In this document: positions 40,115 through 48,899 of the stretch, piece after piece | Position numbering within the stretch: the first letter of the stretch is position 1 | Layout of the letters: each line of letters begins with the position of its first letter | Source: Himantopus leucocephalus | Taxonomy: Eukaryota > Chordata > Aves > Charadriiformes > Recurvirostridae | Assembly (NCBI GenBank): GCA_003993805.1 | Contig: RSEF01000001.1 | Span: 62,275,544 to 62,339,543, forward strand | DNA length: 64,000 bases | Direction of reading: 5' to 3' | Notes under the pieces: generated by a model | What the model saw: the letters and a program-made list of their open reading frames with translations, nothing else | The model's database searches: none | Told to the model about the DNA's origin: nothing | Translations under genes and position numbers: made by a program

Positions 40115-42505
40115 CCCGGACTGACTCTGTCCTCCCACTACAGCTCTTCCCCTTTACTGAACTCCCGACGTCCTAAAACCTGGATAATGGGTGCCCCAAC
40201 TCTTCTCATCTGGAACTTCCTTTGTTAGGCTCTTCCTTCCTTGGTGCAATAGGGCAATGGTGTAGGACATTGGGCGTGGTGGGTGGGGAAGAATTGAGGG
40301 CAGAGTGGAGGAAATTGGAAGCCAATCACTTTAATTGCAAAGGCGGATGAGCTGTGTGCCCTTCAGCTAGCTAGAAGGTGTTGTGCTCTTTAAAACTGGG
40401 CTTTGGGGCTAGGGTGTCTGGGAGCCTCTGGCCTCCCTTTCCCCACATGGTTGAAGGCCGCGTGTGGTGGGACACTGCTTCCTCCAGGGCTTCTCACGGA
40501 GGATCAGGGGCCAAGCACACTGCTGCCTCTTCACAAGTCTCTCCCTCCAAAACAAGTTGTCGTGAAGATGTTTGCAATTCCTAAGGGTCTCTCAGGACAC
40601 TCTCAAACACTAGGAATGGTACGGTGCTCAGCACGACCCTCTGCTTCTTAGGGATGGTTTGTGCCAGGAATGAGAAAACAATAATAAAACCAGTGTCATC
40701 TTTCAAGAAGTTCTTCGGGTAGCTAGAGGATTCTTCCCCAGTGCCTCCAGGGGTTTATGTATGTGGTGAGCAGTTGTTCAGCAGCATGTGGCGGGCTAAG
40801 GCGACGTGGAAAAAGCGAGCACAGGCTAATTGAGGAGTATCGAGTTTCTGGACTGGAGAGAGGCTGTAGCCCGCTTGGGTTTCTTTGTGCTACGTTGGGG
40901 TTTTCTTTTTTCTTTTTTTAAAATCTATTTTTGTTTTCTGCATGGTCACCCAGTAGTTTAGGGGCTGCTGGGAGAGAGGAATAAAACTGAAGGGGGGTTG
41001 AGAGGAATTCATTCCCTTTTATTTTCCTTTTTCCAGAAGTCTAGCCCATAGTCATGAATGTCATGCAGAATGTCCTACAAAGAGATAAAGTTACAAAGCA
41101 AAAATTGTGTGAGGAGGGAAGTCTTTATAATAGTCAGGTTTTGCCCTTTTTATAGTTATTAGCTGATAACGTGGGAGATGCAGAGGGTCCACCAGAGCCT
41201 TCGGGTGTTAGGGAGACCCTGGCCTGGGAGTTGAACCAACTTCTCTTTCAGTGTTGGCCAACAAACATTCCGTTAATGGATGAATCACTTTTTCCTCCCC
41301 TCCCTTCCATGGGGAAGAGTGACTAGATATGGAGACACTAAGAGGAATCTCCACCAGCTGTTTCCCAGTCACCTGGGTGAGCTGTAGCTCTGTCATGCCT
41401 TCCACAGCAGGAGGAGGAAATGCTGAATTTGGAAGATTTCATTGCGTTTAGCTCTTCCTGGCTGAGCTTCTGTTTGCGTCCCTCCTTTATGCACGGGATG
41501 TCTCAGTTAAACAGCAATCTCTGGGACGTGATGGAGCTTGAAGGATCCTGCTCCATCATGCAGGAAAGTCTCATTACTGGTGTTGGAGCTTGCAAAAGGA
41601 GAGGGGTTTTGACTACCTTTTCTCAGTTCTTTTTCTCTTGAGAGCTCCACAGAGCATCAGTGGGTGTTTGAAGCTGAGAGACCGCCAAACTCACACCTTC
41701 CTAACAGAGAACAGACGCCATGTGATGGGGGATGATGATGTTCACCGACCCCTGGACATCTGGCAAGCACCATTTTGCAGTCTTTTGAGCACAGCCTCCC
41801 GCAGTCAAGGGCAAATGGCTCTTAACGTTTTAAAGACCCAACGTTTCTATAAAAAGTCCTATTTCGTAACACATTCCAATGACCAATACCAGCTGGCAGA
41901 GTTTTTAAACACTTTACAGGCAGGACGCGCAGCCTGCAGGCGTTCTGCTTGTGACTTGAAGCCATTTCTTCAAGAGGGGAAGGGGAGGGGGGGAATAAAT
42001 CTCAACAGCAACGTTTTCTATGCTGATTAAAGTCGCACTTTGGAGAAAAACCTGTTTGCATGGAAACTGCAAGCCAATGGATCAGTGCACAATATGCAAA
42101 GATGTTTTAAAATATTTTGGGGCTACTTTCCTCTCCTTGTATGTCAGCACCTTTCCTGGGGGGGTGGGAGGGAGGGGGGAACAGTGTGATCCAGCTGCTC
42201 AGGTAAAGGGAAAGTGTACGATCATGCTCCTGGGGGAGGTGAGGCTGCTGTGCCCAAGGGTGGGCGAGCTGGTCCAGTCCCACTGCTGGGGAGCGGGGAA
42301 GCCCGTGTTTGTTTTCTTGCTTGTTTGGTTTTGTTAGAGCCTTGTCTTGAGTTTGTTTACAGAGATGTATTTTGTTTAACCAAATATGAAAAATGGAGAA
42401 AAAAAAAGTTTCCATATAAATGTCCTATCACTTCTGTATGTTCAGCTGAATTGTTCTGTAACAAAGTATGTAAAGGAAAAATAAATTTTTTTTCTTTGGT
42501 TATAA
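40115..42505 (+). other. JOSD1: JOSD1 3' UTR with several poly(A) signals
   Basis: About 2.4 kb without recognisable coding sequence follows the JOSD1 stop. AATAAA hexamers occur at 40683, 40980, 41994 and 42480. The last is followed by a long T run and then the JOSD1/TOMM22 spacer, so it is the likely distal end; the others could give shorter mRNAs. Alternative polyadenylation is an inference. Confidence 0.6.
42480..42485 (+). terminator. Candidate distal JOSD1 polyadenylation signal
   Basis: AATAAA directly followed by TTTTTTTTCTTTGG, in a T-rich setting with no canonical hexamer of the gene beyond it before TOMM22 begins. Confidence 0.55.
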
Positions 42506-42734
42506 AACTGCAACCTTTCTGAAAGTGAATAACCTCCAAAGTCAGTCACTGGTGCTGAGGTAGAATCCCTTCTCTGGGAACTCCCTTAAGCCACACAGAG
42601 CTTGCTCAGCCACCTGAAGGTGACAAAGCCCTGTCCATCCCTTCCCCCACATATGAAATGGCAGGGTCTCTACCCACAAGGTCACTGACACCTCTGAAAG
42701 GACAGAGCCTCCCTAAACGATGTCTATTAAAACC

Positions 42735-43426
42735 ACACAGCTCAGGTTGGATTTATTTAATATTTGATACAAAAAAATACGTAGCCAATATCGGGAAGTT
42801 CTGCTTTATGAGGCAGAGGATCAGCGTGGATGTGATCGTCTTGAGCCTGGCCTGCTGCTCCCTCAGTTCTCACGTGCATACACACACACACACAAAATTG
42901 CAGCGAAGGTATTTTTGCACACGCGTCTTCCCAGAGCGTGTTTACCACGGGGTACAGCTACCCTGCACCCCTCCTTCCTTTCCTTCACCTGCTGGGAAAG
43001 TCACTCCTCCTCCTGTCACCGGTGTCCTTTGGCTCCCAGTCAGCCAGGAAAGGATTTGTTTTCTTTGACTGCTGCCTTTTGAAGCCTGACCTGTGCCCCG
43101 GGGTGGTTTTGTGGGGGGGGCAAGAAGGCTGGAAGAGGAACTCCCCCAGTTCAAGTCTGTAACTGGTTATGGCATACTGATTGAATAAAAGGAAAGACTC
43201 ACGACTTTTACAGGGGGGAGGATGCAGACAGGAGCCATCATGAGGTGCGGGGGGGGGGGGGTTCCCCCCCCCTTGTTATGAATAGGTCAATGTCCCAAAG
43301 GAGAACCAAAAATAAAAACAAACAAACAGAAAAAAAAAATGCCCTGACCCAACAAATCCAACAGTTCAATATCTCATCATCTCAAGGTCTTCCCACATGA
43401 TATGAATCCAGCGCAGCTCCTGCAAA
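42735..43426 (-). other. TOMM22: TOMM22 3' UTR
   Basis: The sequence downstream of the TOMM22 stop runs about 690 bases to an AATAAA at 42752-42757 (minus strand). It includes a short CA run near 42881-42895 and a G run at about 43248-43261. No coding exon is seen. Confidence 0.6.
42752..42757 (-). terminator. Candidate TOMM22 polyadenylation signal
   Basis: AATAAA on the minus strand (TTTATT on plus). It lies about 230-270 bases from the distal JOSD1 signal, so the two genes converge closely. Confidence 0.5.
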
Positions 43427-44759
43427 TTAGATCTTTCCAGAGAGCGGAGGCAGGGCCCCTGGCATTCCCCCTGAGAGCCCCGTGTTGGGTCCGAGGAGTA
43501 TCTGGAAGGAAAACGGTCAGTTGGGGGGTTGTGAGGACACAAGGCGCCTACTCTGTGCTGCCCTCCCCTCCCACAGCTACTCAGCGGGGCACCACACTGG
43601 TGGTGTTTTGCAGTATCGGTTCCTCCCCTGCTATGACAACCAAGTTTAATGCTCGACCACGCCAAATACAGACAGGGCAGGTGCTGTGATGGGGCAGGTG
43701 CAGCAAACGATGTTGCTGCGTTTGGCCTCTGTGCAGTCCCTGCTGCCTATTTCGGCCCAGCGAAAGCTGGGTTGTGTTTGCTGGAGTTTGCCACCAGCTT
43801 GCTACTGGGAATTGGCAGGATTGTCCCACTGGAACATCCAATCAGAGCATCTGATGGGATGAACGAGGCCACAACGTATAACCCTCAAAGCTCCTTCAGC
43901 AGCTGGTAACTGGGAGGAGGTGCAGGTGCCCCGAGCTGGCTCTGAAGGGCTGTGGGAGAGGGGTGGGGTGTTCCCGCCTCACCTGTCGCTGCTGCAGCTG
44001 CTGCTGTTGCTCCATCTGCAGTTTTTCAGTTTCGAAGACGACAGGAAGAACCAGAATCATGAAGGAGGTGGTCCCAATCCACAGAGCTGCCCTGGAGAAT
44101 CTAGGGAGAAAGCACGTTAGCAATAAGGAACGGTTCCTTAGCTATTGCTTAAAGGCACTGGGCGTCTCCCGTGTTTCCTTTCCGCGCCTCAGACAAAAGC
44201 CTTCCTCGAATTCAACCGCTGAGCCCCGACCCGGCACCTTCCCCCCACTCTCCCCACGCCATCCAGAAACAAAGACGGCGGCTCTGCCGCTCCCCGCCCG
44301 CCCCGCGTTGCGCTACCAGCGGCCAATGCCGCAGCGGGAACCGGCGGAGCCGCCCCGCACCCACCCGGGCCCCGCTCCCGCGGGACTCCCGCCCGTCCCG
44401 GCCCGGCCCAGCGCTCCCTCACCTGTACATTTTCTGCGCTACCGTCAGCGACAGGTCGAAGGTGGCTCCGGCCGCCGAGCGGACGCTCTCGGGGAACATC
44501 TCCGTCAGCCCCCACAGCCGCTCCGCCAGTGTCTCGTCCAGCTGCGGGCGGCACGCACCGCGTCAGGGCCCGCCTGCCCCCTGCGCGCCCGCCAGGGTCA
44601 CCCCGCCCGCCCGTCCTCCCCCGCCCGCCCCGCCGCCAGCCTCCCCGCTACCTCCTCGTCGTCCTCCTCCTCCTCCAGCTCGTCCTCCAGCTCCTCGGCC
44701 TTGCCCGAGCCGCCCTTGGGCAGCAGCTCCTCGGGAGACAGGGACGCAGCGGCAGCCAT
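43427..44759 (-). CDS. TOMM22: Mitochondrial import receptor subunit TOM22 homolog (4 exons, complete)
   Basis: Central receptor and organiser of the TOM complex in the outer mitochondrial membrane; it accepts preproteins from TOM20/TOM70 and passes them to TOM40. Exons in transcript order: 44759-44652, 44541-44423, 44100-43983, 43501-43427. They sum to 420 nt, or 139 aa, against 142 in human. The cytosolic N-terminus is strongly acidic (EELEDELEEEEDDEE, 22-36), as needed to bind presequences. It is followed by LDETLAERLWGLTEMFPE. The single membrane anchor is about 81-98 (ALWIGTTSFMILVLPVVF). A Gln-rich stretch (MEQQQQLQQRQ) and the tail ending SGKI lie in the intermembrane space. The start codon MAAAASLSPEELLPKG agrees with mammals. 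It sits in tandem downstream of CBY1. Confidence 0.97.
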
Positions 44760-45040
44760 CACCACCAGCCAGGGACGGAGGGGGCGGTGAGCCACCGGAA
44801 CCGGAAAGGCGGCCGGAGCGCCGCCGGAAGCGGGGCCGTGACGCGCAGCCCGCGCACGGGGGGGGGGGGGGGGNGGGGGGGGGGGGGGGAGGCAGCGCCC
44901 CCTGGTGGCCGGGAGGAGCCTCGGCCGTTCCCCGCCACACCCCTCCTCCTCCCCGGGGCTTCCCCGGGTCGTCCGCCGGTTCCGGTTCCCTCCGGTTTCC
45001 CCGCTCCCCCCAGCTCGCAGCGCGACCCTTTACATAACAG
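44760..45040 (-). promoter_or_regulatory. TOMM22 CpG-island promoter
   Basis: GC-rich sequence just upstream of the TOMM22 ATG. It has repeated CCGGAA/TTCCGG motifs (ETS-type) near 44797-44830, for example CACCGGAACCGGAAAGG, typical of mitochondrial housekeeping promoters. A poly-G run with an N follows. The start site is inferred. Confidence 0.6.
44858..44889. repeat. Poly-G run with a single N
   Basis: A 32-base G homopolymer broken by one N at 44874, immediately upstream of TOMM22. Potential G-quadruplex; its true length is uncertain in the assembly. Confidence 0.8.
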
Positions 45041-45572
45041 ACACCCGTAGAATCTGGTTTTAAATGTTGTCGTTTGGGGTTTTTTTATGTAAAGTATGCA
45101 AAACCCTTGAGAACAAACAACCCCGCCACCCTGCTGGCCAAAGGCAAGCGGTGAAGGTCCTACGAGCCCCCGGGGCTCCCCTGAGGGGAGGGATCTGGGG
45201 GGGGTTGTCGGGGGTCTCCCTGCGCTTTTAAGCAGAGCAGGCAGGGAGGGGCCCACCCGGTGGTGGACCTTCTCCACCGCCTGCTGTCAGGCTGCCTTAG
45301 GAAAGGGGGTACCAACCCCCGGGCTGCGGTGAGGAAAGGCGGCGAGGTCAAGTGCTCCGTGAGCAAAGGCGGGTGTTAATGAGCAGCGTGGCGGCGTGAC
45401 TCGTTGGGGTGCCCAACCGGCCGTTACGTGGCACCTACAGCGCCACATGATACCGGAGGCACTTCGTTACTGGCGGTTCCGTGGAACGAAGTACCTATGC
45501 ACAGTACCAAGGGGGCGAGGAGGCTCGGAGCCATCCTCCTCTCCCTCCCATTCTCCAGCCGCTGCTTGCTGT
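45041..45572 (-). other. Probable CBY1 3' UTR and CBY1-TOMM22 spacer
   Basis: Just over 500 bases separate the CBY1 stop from the TOMM22 promoter. I find no canonical AATAAA on the minus strand; the best candidate is a CATAAA variant near 45085-45090. CBY1 transcription therefore must end close to, or within, the TOMM22 promoter region. No coding sequence is seen. Confidence 0.45.
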
Positions 45573-47872
45573 TCACTTCCTCCTCCGGCTGTGGCTCTTC
45601 AGTTCCTCCAGCTCCTTCTCCATCAGGTGGGACTCGGCCGTGGTCTCGGAGAGCTGCAATGCACAGCAAACAACGCCAAGAATGAGCTACCCCTCCGTGC
45701 GACGTCTGCGAGGCCAACGCCGGAACTGCGGCCTCGCAGCCTGTCATGTACCTCAGGCGCGCCTGCCAGGACATGAAAGCCCCTGAGAGGGATCAGAGAT
45801 GGCTCTCCCTCCGGAGAAGCACCTCGTGTCGCAGCAGCGCACCCAGCAAGACATTTGTGCCTCAGAAGCTTTTCTGATTTCACAGCACAACCTTTCCAGA
45901 GAGGTCGTGGAGATTTACAGCTGCAGGCCCACAGCCCCGCGAGGGAATTTGTTCCCGTTTGAGTGAGGGTGAAGCTGAGATTTCACACTTCACTGAGGTC
46001 CCCTCAAAAACCTGGAGAGCAGCTGGGGCCTCTGCTGAGGGCTCCAGCCACAAAAGCTGCTTGCCAGTTTTAAAACACGGGAAGAGCATAAGGAAGGAAA
46101 ATGATGAAGGAATAAGTAAGTGTTTGTTCAGACTGACATAAAGGCTAAATCACTCAACAGATTGAGAATACACATGTATTCTATTTCACTGAAAACGTCT
46201 CCAGGTTTTAAGCATGAAAGCTGTGATCTCTGGGTAAGGTTGAATTTTGGTTTATTTAGGGCTTAGGAATTCTTTCATCCATAGGTTTATGCATAGAATA
46301 GATGTCACACCACTTGTGACAGCAGATGGAAGCTTTAATCTTCTGTGACCAGAAAGGGTGGCTGTAACTCGGTTTCACAGTTAGGGCAGAGGCCAGAGGG
46401 GCAAGAAAAATGCCGTACTCCACACAGGAAGGGAAAGAGGAGACACGGCACTTGCAGGGGCTCCTCTCTAATCAGCCACAGCCTTCACAAAAGCCAAGCT
46501 CTGCTGTGGGGGGAACCTTCCCCTCTTCTTGCAGAGGAGATCAGACTTTACTCCCACAGTCACGTTGCCGCTACACTTGCCTTGCGTAGCAGGGTAAATC
46601 AGAAGGAGTGGGGTGCAGCGAGAAGGGCCTCCTTTGGTGGTCCCAGCACCCTTCGCTTGGGCATTCCCGCTGCTACGGGCAGGTGGCCGTTGGGCAAAGA
46701 CTCACCATGTCCAGTAGAATGTCCACTTTCAGCCGAAGGAGGTTGTTTTCTTCCTCTAGCTGCTGGTTTCGTTTGCGCAAGCGCTGCATTTCCCTGCGAT
46801 CCCCCGTGAAGCTTCCTGATTCTGGAAGGAAAGAAAGAGGTCAAAATACGGATTGTCAGCCAACCGTGGCTACTTCAGATCAAAGCAAGCTGAGCTGTAC
46901 TCTACCTGCCACCCACTGGCCATTTTCAAACTTCAGGCTCTGGCCTGCGAGGTTCATGGTGGGGATCCCATACTCCAGGCCCAGCTCAATCTCACGGGTC
47001 GATCTGTCCAGCTGCAGGGAGAAGGTCACACTCAGCGTTGGGACAAAAACCCAAAGCCAGCCCCTTCTCTTCCATTTCTTAGTGACTGGCATTCCAATGG
47101 AAGCTGCTGGTCTGACTGGCCCCAGAGCCTGAAACCCTAATTTTAGCCATGTGCTGCTGCAATAGAGGATTGGCTCCTCTCACTACCGTGCCTGCACCTT
47201 CTCCCGCCCAAACATATACTCATCTCCCTGGGCTTAGAGACCATTGATGAGAAGTTTTAGGTGAAGCAGTTCTGGGCCGTGGGTAGGGTGATGATGATCC
47301 TTGCCTGAGCTATTCCATTTTTACCTTCATAGAATCATAGAATCATCTAGGTTGGAAGGGACCTTNNNNNNNNNNNNNNNNNNNNNNNNNNNNNNNNNNN
47401 NNNNNNNNNNNNNNNNNNNNNNNNNNNNNNNNNNNNNNNNNNNNNNNNNNNNNNNNNNNNNNNNNTTAAACAGAACTGGCCCCAGTACTGAGCCCTGGGG
47501 AACACCACGCGTGACCGGCCGCCAACTGGATTTAACTCCATTCACCACGACGCTTTGGGCCCGCCTGTCCAGCCAGCTTTTTACCCAACGAAGCGTTCGC
47601 CCACCCAAGCCATGAGCAGCCAGCTTCTCCAGGAGAACGCTGTGGGAATTCGTGTCTGGTGAGGAAAGAGGCACGGGAGGAAAGAGGCACGGCTGGGAGC
47701 TCTCGGGAGGGTTATGGCGCCCACGGCATACGCAGGCCCACCCCGGCTCACCCAGCAAGCACTCCCGCCGCAAGCCCGAGGGGCCGGGACTCACCAAGTG
47801 CAGGTTGGAGAGCGAAGCGCATTTCCTCGGGGGGGTCTTCTTCGGGCTGAAGGTGCTCCCGAAGAGCGGCAT
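45573..47872 (-). CDS. CBY1: Protein chibby homolog 1 (4 coding exons, complete)
   Basis: A small coiled-coil protein of the ciliary base (distal appendages and transition zone) that also binds beta-catenin and, with 14-3-3, moves it out of the nucleus. Exons in transcript order: 47872-47795, 47011-46906, 46821-46706, 45653-45573. They total 381 nt, or 126 aa, the same as human. Visible features are [10 protein letters not shown] near the N-terminus and Ser20 in the 14-3-3 site RKCASLS. A conserved block, [15 protein letters not shown], follows. A leucine zipper has Leu76, 83, 90 and 97 in register ([19 protein letters not shown]), and the tail is basic, ending HSRRRK. The residue at 18 is Cys where human has Ser. 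The first intron carries a CR1 element and an assembly gap. The gene is head-to-head with an unrecognised ORF. Confidence 0.96.
47328..47665 (-). mobile_element. CR1 LINE, 5'-truncated, interrupted by an assembly gap
   Basis: Read on the minus strand, 47665-47466 encodes an open reverse-transcriptase segment with [26 protein letters not shown] and [13 protein letters not shown]. This is the CR1/non-LTR RT region just before the catalytic YxDD block. After the N gap, 47365-47328 is the canonical CR1 3' end: AAGGTCCCTTCCAACC and repeated ATTCTATG. It lies in CBY1 intron 1 in the same orientation as the gene. The catalytic block falls in the gap. Confidence 0.88.
47366..47465. other. Assembly gap, 100 N
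   Basis: Exactly 100 unresolved bases, the usual placeholder for a gap of unknown size. It lies inside the CR1 copy, so the missing part should be CR1 sequence between the RT core and the 3' end. Confidence 0.97.
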
Positions 47873-48560
47873 GGCGCGCTGCCGGCCGGGGGTACGGGGT
47901 GTACGGTGGTGGGGTGTAGGACGCGGCCGGTGAGGGGCTGTAGGCCAGACGCAGTGACCCGACAAGGCGGCCGCGTCGGCGGGGACGGTTTTTCCTCCGG
48001 CGGCCCGTTTTCCGGCGGTTCCACTGACGTTACCCGGTTTCCACCTAAAACCAGACCCGTTCTCCTCACGCCACGCACCCCCGCCCTCCGGAAAGCGTTA
48101 AATGGCGGGGACGGGACACGGAGGGGAGGGAGAAGGGGGACACCTCCGGGGGTCCTCCGCCGCCGCGTGCCGCGGGAGCGGTTTGCGGCCGCTGCGTTGC
48201 CATGGCGACGGCGGGGCGCCGCCGCTCCTCCCCGCTGCCGCGTCTGGAGGCGGCGGCCCTCAGGCCCGGGCGGCGGGGACGGGGCTGACGGCCGTTCGTT
48301 GCCTGGCCGCTGAGGGAGGATGGCCGCGGGGGGGATGCCCCGGGGCCGCCGACTCGGAAGCGGGCGAGGGAGGCCCCCGGCGGAGGGCCTGGCTGACGGG
48401 CCTTGGGCCCCGCTCCGGCCCCCGAGCCCCTCCGAGCCCCCCCCGCCTCTGGGGCCCGCTGGCCGCCGTGGAGAGGGGGCAGAGCGGCGGGGCCGGTGCT
48501 GTGGAGATGGGGCTCTTCTCGTGGTGGGGCTGCGTCCAGCTTGTGATGTTCGCTCTGCCC
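47700..48560. promoter_or_regulatory. CpG island, CBY1 promoter, probably bidirectional
   Basis: Dense CpG and GC sequence surrounds the CBY1 first coding exon and continues about 600 bases beyond it. In human, CBY1 shares a head-to-head promoter region with FAM227A, so transcription to the right is expected. No TATA box is evident. Confidence 0.65.
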
Positions 48561-48799
48561 CGCCAGTTCCTAAAATGGTTGAATTGGTTGGAAGGCTCTT
48601 TTTAATTGCTTTTGCAGGTAGACAACGAAACGCCATTAGGCAGAGAATCCCTCCTTGCTTGGGAACATGGGGAGAAGAAGTGGAGAAGGTCTGGGGTCCT
48701 GGGCTGCGCAGGTTCAGGGAGCAGTGGGTTAGAAGTTGGAGAGAGAAGAACAGGCAGATCTTTAATAAGCTGTCCTCTGAAGCAGTCCCGGTGTCCTGA
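48320..48799 (+). CDS. Unrecognised 159-codon ORF opposite CBY1 (hypothetical)
   Basis: A single open frame begins in the CpG island with a strong start context (A at -3, G at +4, GGGAGGATGG) and runs out of the GC-rich part to a stop at 48797-48799. A poly(A) hexamer follows at 48847. The first 85 residues are Pro/Arg/Gly-rich low-complexity sequence that could be a by-product of GC content. The second half is more ordinary (MVELVGRLFLIAF, then GEEVEKVW, then FREQWVRSWREKNRQIFNKL) and faintly amphipathic. I recognise no domain. The position fits the syntenic neighbour FAM227A, but nothing here lets me call it that. An acceptor-like TTTTGCAG at 48611-48618 also allows a spliced non-coding RNA. 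Confidence 0.3.
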   Translation: MAAGGMPRGRRLGSGRGRPPAEGLADGPWAPLRPPSPSEPPPPLGPAGRRGEGAERRGRCCGDGALLVVGLRPACDVRSAPPVPKMVELVGRLFLIAFAGRQRNAIRQRIPPCLGTWGEEVEKVWGPGLRRFREQWVRSWREKNRQIFNKLSSEAVPVS

Positions 48800-48846
48800 T
48801 TTTCTGTGCATGTTACAAAGTCGTCTCCCTTCGGAGCACATTGTGG

Positions 48847-48852
48847 AATAAA
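48847..48852 (+). terminator. Poly(A) signal downstream of the orphan ORF
   Basis: AATAAA 48 bases after the ORF stop, followed by TTTAGTTTTATTGTGGTACTTG, a T/GT-rich setting. It would close a short transcript of about 0.5-0.7 kb starting in the CBY1 CpG island. Confidence 0.4.
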
Positions 48853-48899
48853 TTTAGTTTTATTGTGGTACTTGCTGGCTTGTATTCCATGAGAGGCGG

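Noticed and set aside
42881..42895. CA-repeat microsatellite
   Set aside because: Only about seven units, too short to report as a repeat array.
44171..45037. 288-codon plus-strand open frame antisense to TOMM22
   Set aside because: It is the shadow of TOMM22 exons and promoter GC sequence, including the poly-G with N; no homology recognised.
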